Source: CAZMRQ01 sp964568795 (GTDB lineage: Bacteria > Pseudomonadota > Gammaproteobacteria > Comchoanobacterales > Comchoanobacteraceae). Taken from it: a DNA stretch of 30,370 nucleotides. Position numbers and translations under genes: made by a program. The DNA lies in the NCBI GenBank assembly GCA_964568795.1, contig CAZMRQ010000011.1:1-30370 (forward strand). Reading direction: 5' to 3'. This document shows, piece by piece, positions 29,552 through 30,370 of the stretch (the stretch's first letter is position 1; each line of letters begins with the position of its first letter). The notes beneath the pieces were generated by a model, which was given only the letters and a program-made list of their open reading frames with translations, was not told the DNA's origin and ran no database searches.

Positions 29552-30370
29552 TGGGGCAATGGCCATGGCAACGAGCTGTTGCTCTCTATGATATGAATGC
29601 CTACTTTGCTTCAGTAGAGCAAAAAGACGATCCTGCACTAAAAAATAAAGCTGTGGCAGTGACTAATGGTTGCTATGGCAGGACAGTTATTGCTTGTTCG
29701 TATGAGGCAAAGCAAGAAGGGGTCGAAACAGGGATGAGCTGGTATGATGCCACACGTCTTTGCCCTGGATTAATCCGTCGTGCTTCGCGTACAGAACGGT
29801 ATCAAGAGATAAGCCGTCGTATTTTACATTGTTTGCGTGTTGCAGTGACGCCAGATATAGAAGTTTTTTCTATTGACGAGGCTTTTTTAGACATGACGGG
29901 TGTCAGTCACCGTTATCCCAATCCGGAGTCATGTGTGCGGCATATTGAGCAAGTAGTTCTGCACGCATCGGGCTTGAATGTGTCTGTGGGTCTAAGCAGC
30001 AATAAAACAATGAGTAAATACGCTGCTAAACGAAAAAGACCGAGTGGTTTAACTGTGATTGAACCTTGGTTGGTACAGAAATCACTCAGAGCAATTCCTG
30101 TCGAAAATCTATGTGGCATCGGTCCTGGACTGCAACGTTTTTTTGCACGTTATGGTGTTCGCACCTGTGATCAAATCCATCATATGCCTGTAGGTATATT
30201 ACGGCAGAGGTTTGGCTATCTAGGTCAGAAATTATGGTGGATGTGCCAAGGCATTGATCATGATCCAGTGCGTGTGCAGCATAGGCCTGAAAAGACCATG
30301 GGGCATAGCAAGGTCATAGCTTCTCATCTGCAGCATAAAGAAGCTTTGATGGGCATTGCATTGCATATAA
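29551..30370 (+). CDS. Y-family translesion DNA polymerase (N-terminal 273 residues, runs off the window)
   Basis: An error-prone polymerase that copies past DNA damage. The visible part starts MGQWPWQRAVALYDMNAY; the palm acidic residues are present in YDMNAYFASVEQ (first Asp) and SIDEAFLDMT (Asp-Glu, about 109-118). Fingers-domain ACSYEAKQEGV and the helix-hairpin-helix CGIGPGL (about 189-195) follow. Intact catalytic acids exclude an inactive ImuB. Features are shared with both DinB and UmuC, so I leave the symbol empty. No umuD-like gene lies directly upstream. It overlaps the lexA stop by one base and should be derepressed with it during SOS. No stop is reached before the window edge. 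Confidence 0.92.
   Translation, partial: MGQWPWQRAVALYDMNAYFASVEQKDDPALKNKAVAVTNGCYGRTVIACSYEAKQEGVETGMSWYDATRLCPGLIRRASRTERYQEISRRILHCLRVAVTPDIEVFSIDEAFLDMTGVSHRYPNPESCVRHIEQVVLHASGLNVSVGLSSNKTMSKYAAKRKRPSGLTVIEPWLVQKSLRAIPVENLCGIGPGLQRFFARYGVRTCDQIHHMPVGILRQRFGYLGQKLWWMCQGIDHDPVRVQHRPEKTMGHSKVIASHLQHKEALMGIALHI

Overview
This window looks like a piece of the chromosome of a low-GC gammaproteobacterium, probably a host-associated or genome-reduced one. Three blocks keep classical gammaproteobacterial gene order: hup - tRNA-Val - tRNA-Asp - ppiD (minus strand), tRNA-Val - thrS - infC - rpmI - rplT - pheS - pheT - ihfA - MerR - tRNA-Pro (plus strand), and gyrA - serC - cmk - rpsA (plus strand). 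Base composition is AT-rich by eye, many genes abut or overlap by 1-14 bases, expected members such as aroA (between serC and cmk), pheM (before pheS) and lon (before hup) are missing, and several proteins are divergent. The lineage is inferred, possibly Legionellales-like; I could not run a phylogeny.

Bases 1-2860 are an accessory stretch. They hold the start of an unrecognised minus-strand gene, an AAA ATPase of the AAA_14/DUF4143 type with its own strong promoter, a long non-coding zone and a decayed DDE transposase. Bases 2864-6608 (minus strand) encode a HU-like protein, two tRNAs, a PpiD-like periplasmic chaperone, an L,D-transpeptidase and ferrochelatase. Bases 6746-9616 hold an amino-acid permease and, divergently, a small ABC transporter pair resembling CcmA/CcmB.

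Bases 9703-17064 are a translation block: tRNA-Val, threonyl-tRNA synthetase, IF3 (apparently with a rare AUC start), L35, L20, both phenylalanyl-tRNA synthetase subunits, IHF-alpha, a MerR-like regulator and tRNA-Pro. Bases 17173-21950 carry an unrecognised multi-pass membrane protein, KdsB (lipopolysaccharide Kdo activation), a LysM amidase (cell division and peptidoglycan turnover) and MutL (mismatch repair). Bases 22040-27905 carry GyrA, a divergent SerC-like aminotransferase, cytidylate kinase and ribosomal protein S1. The window ends with GpsA, LexA and the first 273 codons of a Y-family DNA polymerase, the last two forming an apparent SOS operon.

The most unusual signals are small. A perfect 14-base complement of the tRNA-Val D-arm lies directly against the tRNA's 5' end. 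A GTAC-N7-GTAC direct repeat sits inside the lexA promoter. A five-codon minicistron overlaps the thrS start. None of the four tRNA genes encodes CCA, and the SerC-like protein has altered substrate-binding positions. I found no CRISPR array, prophage or clear defence system.
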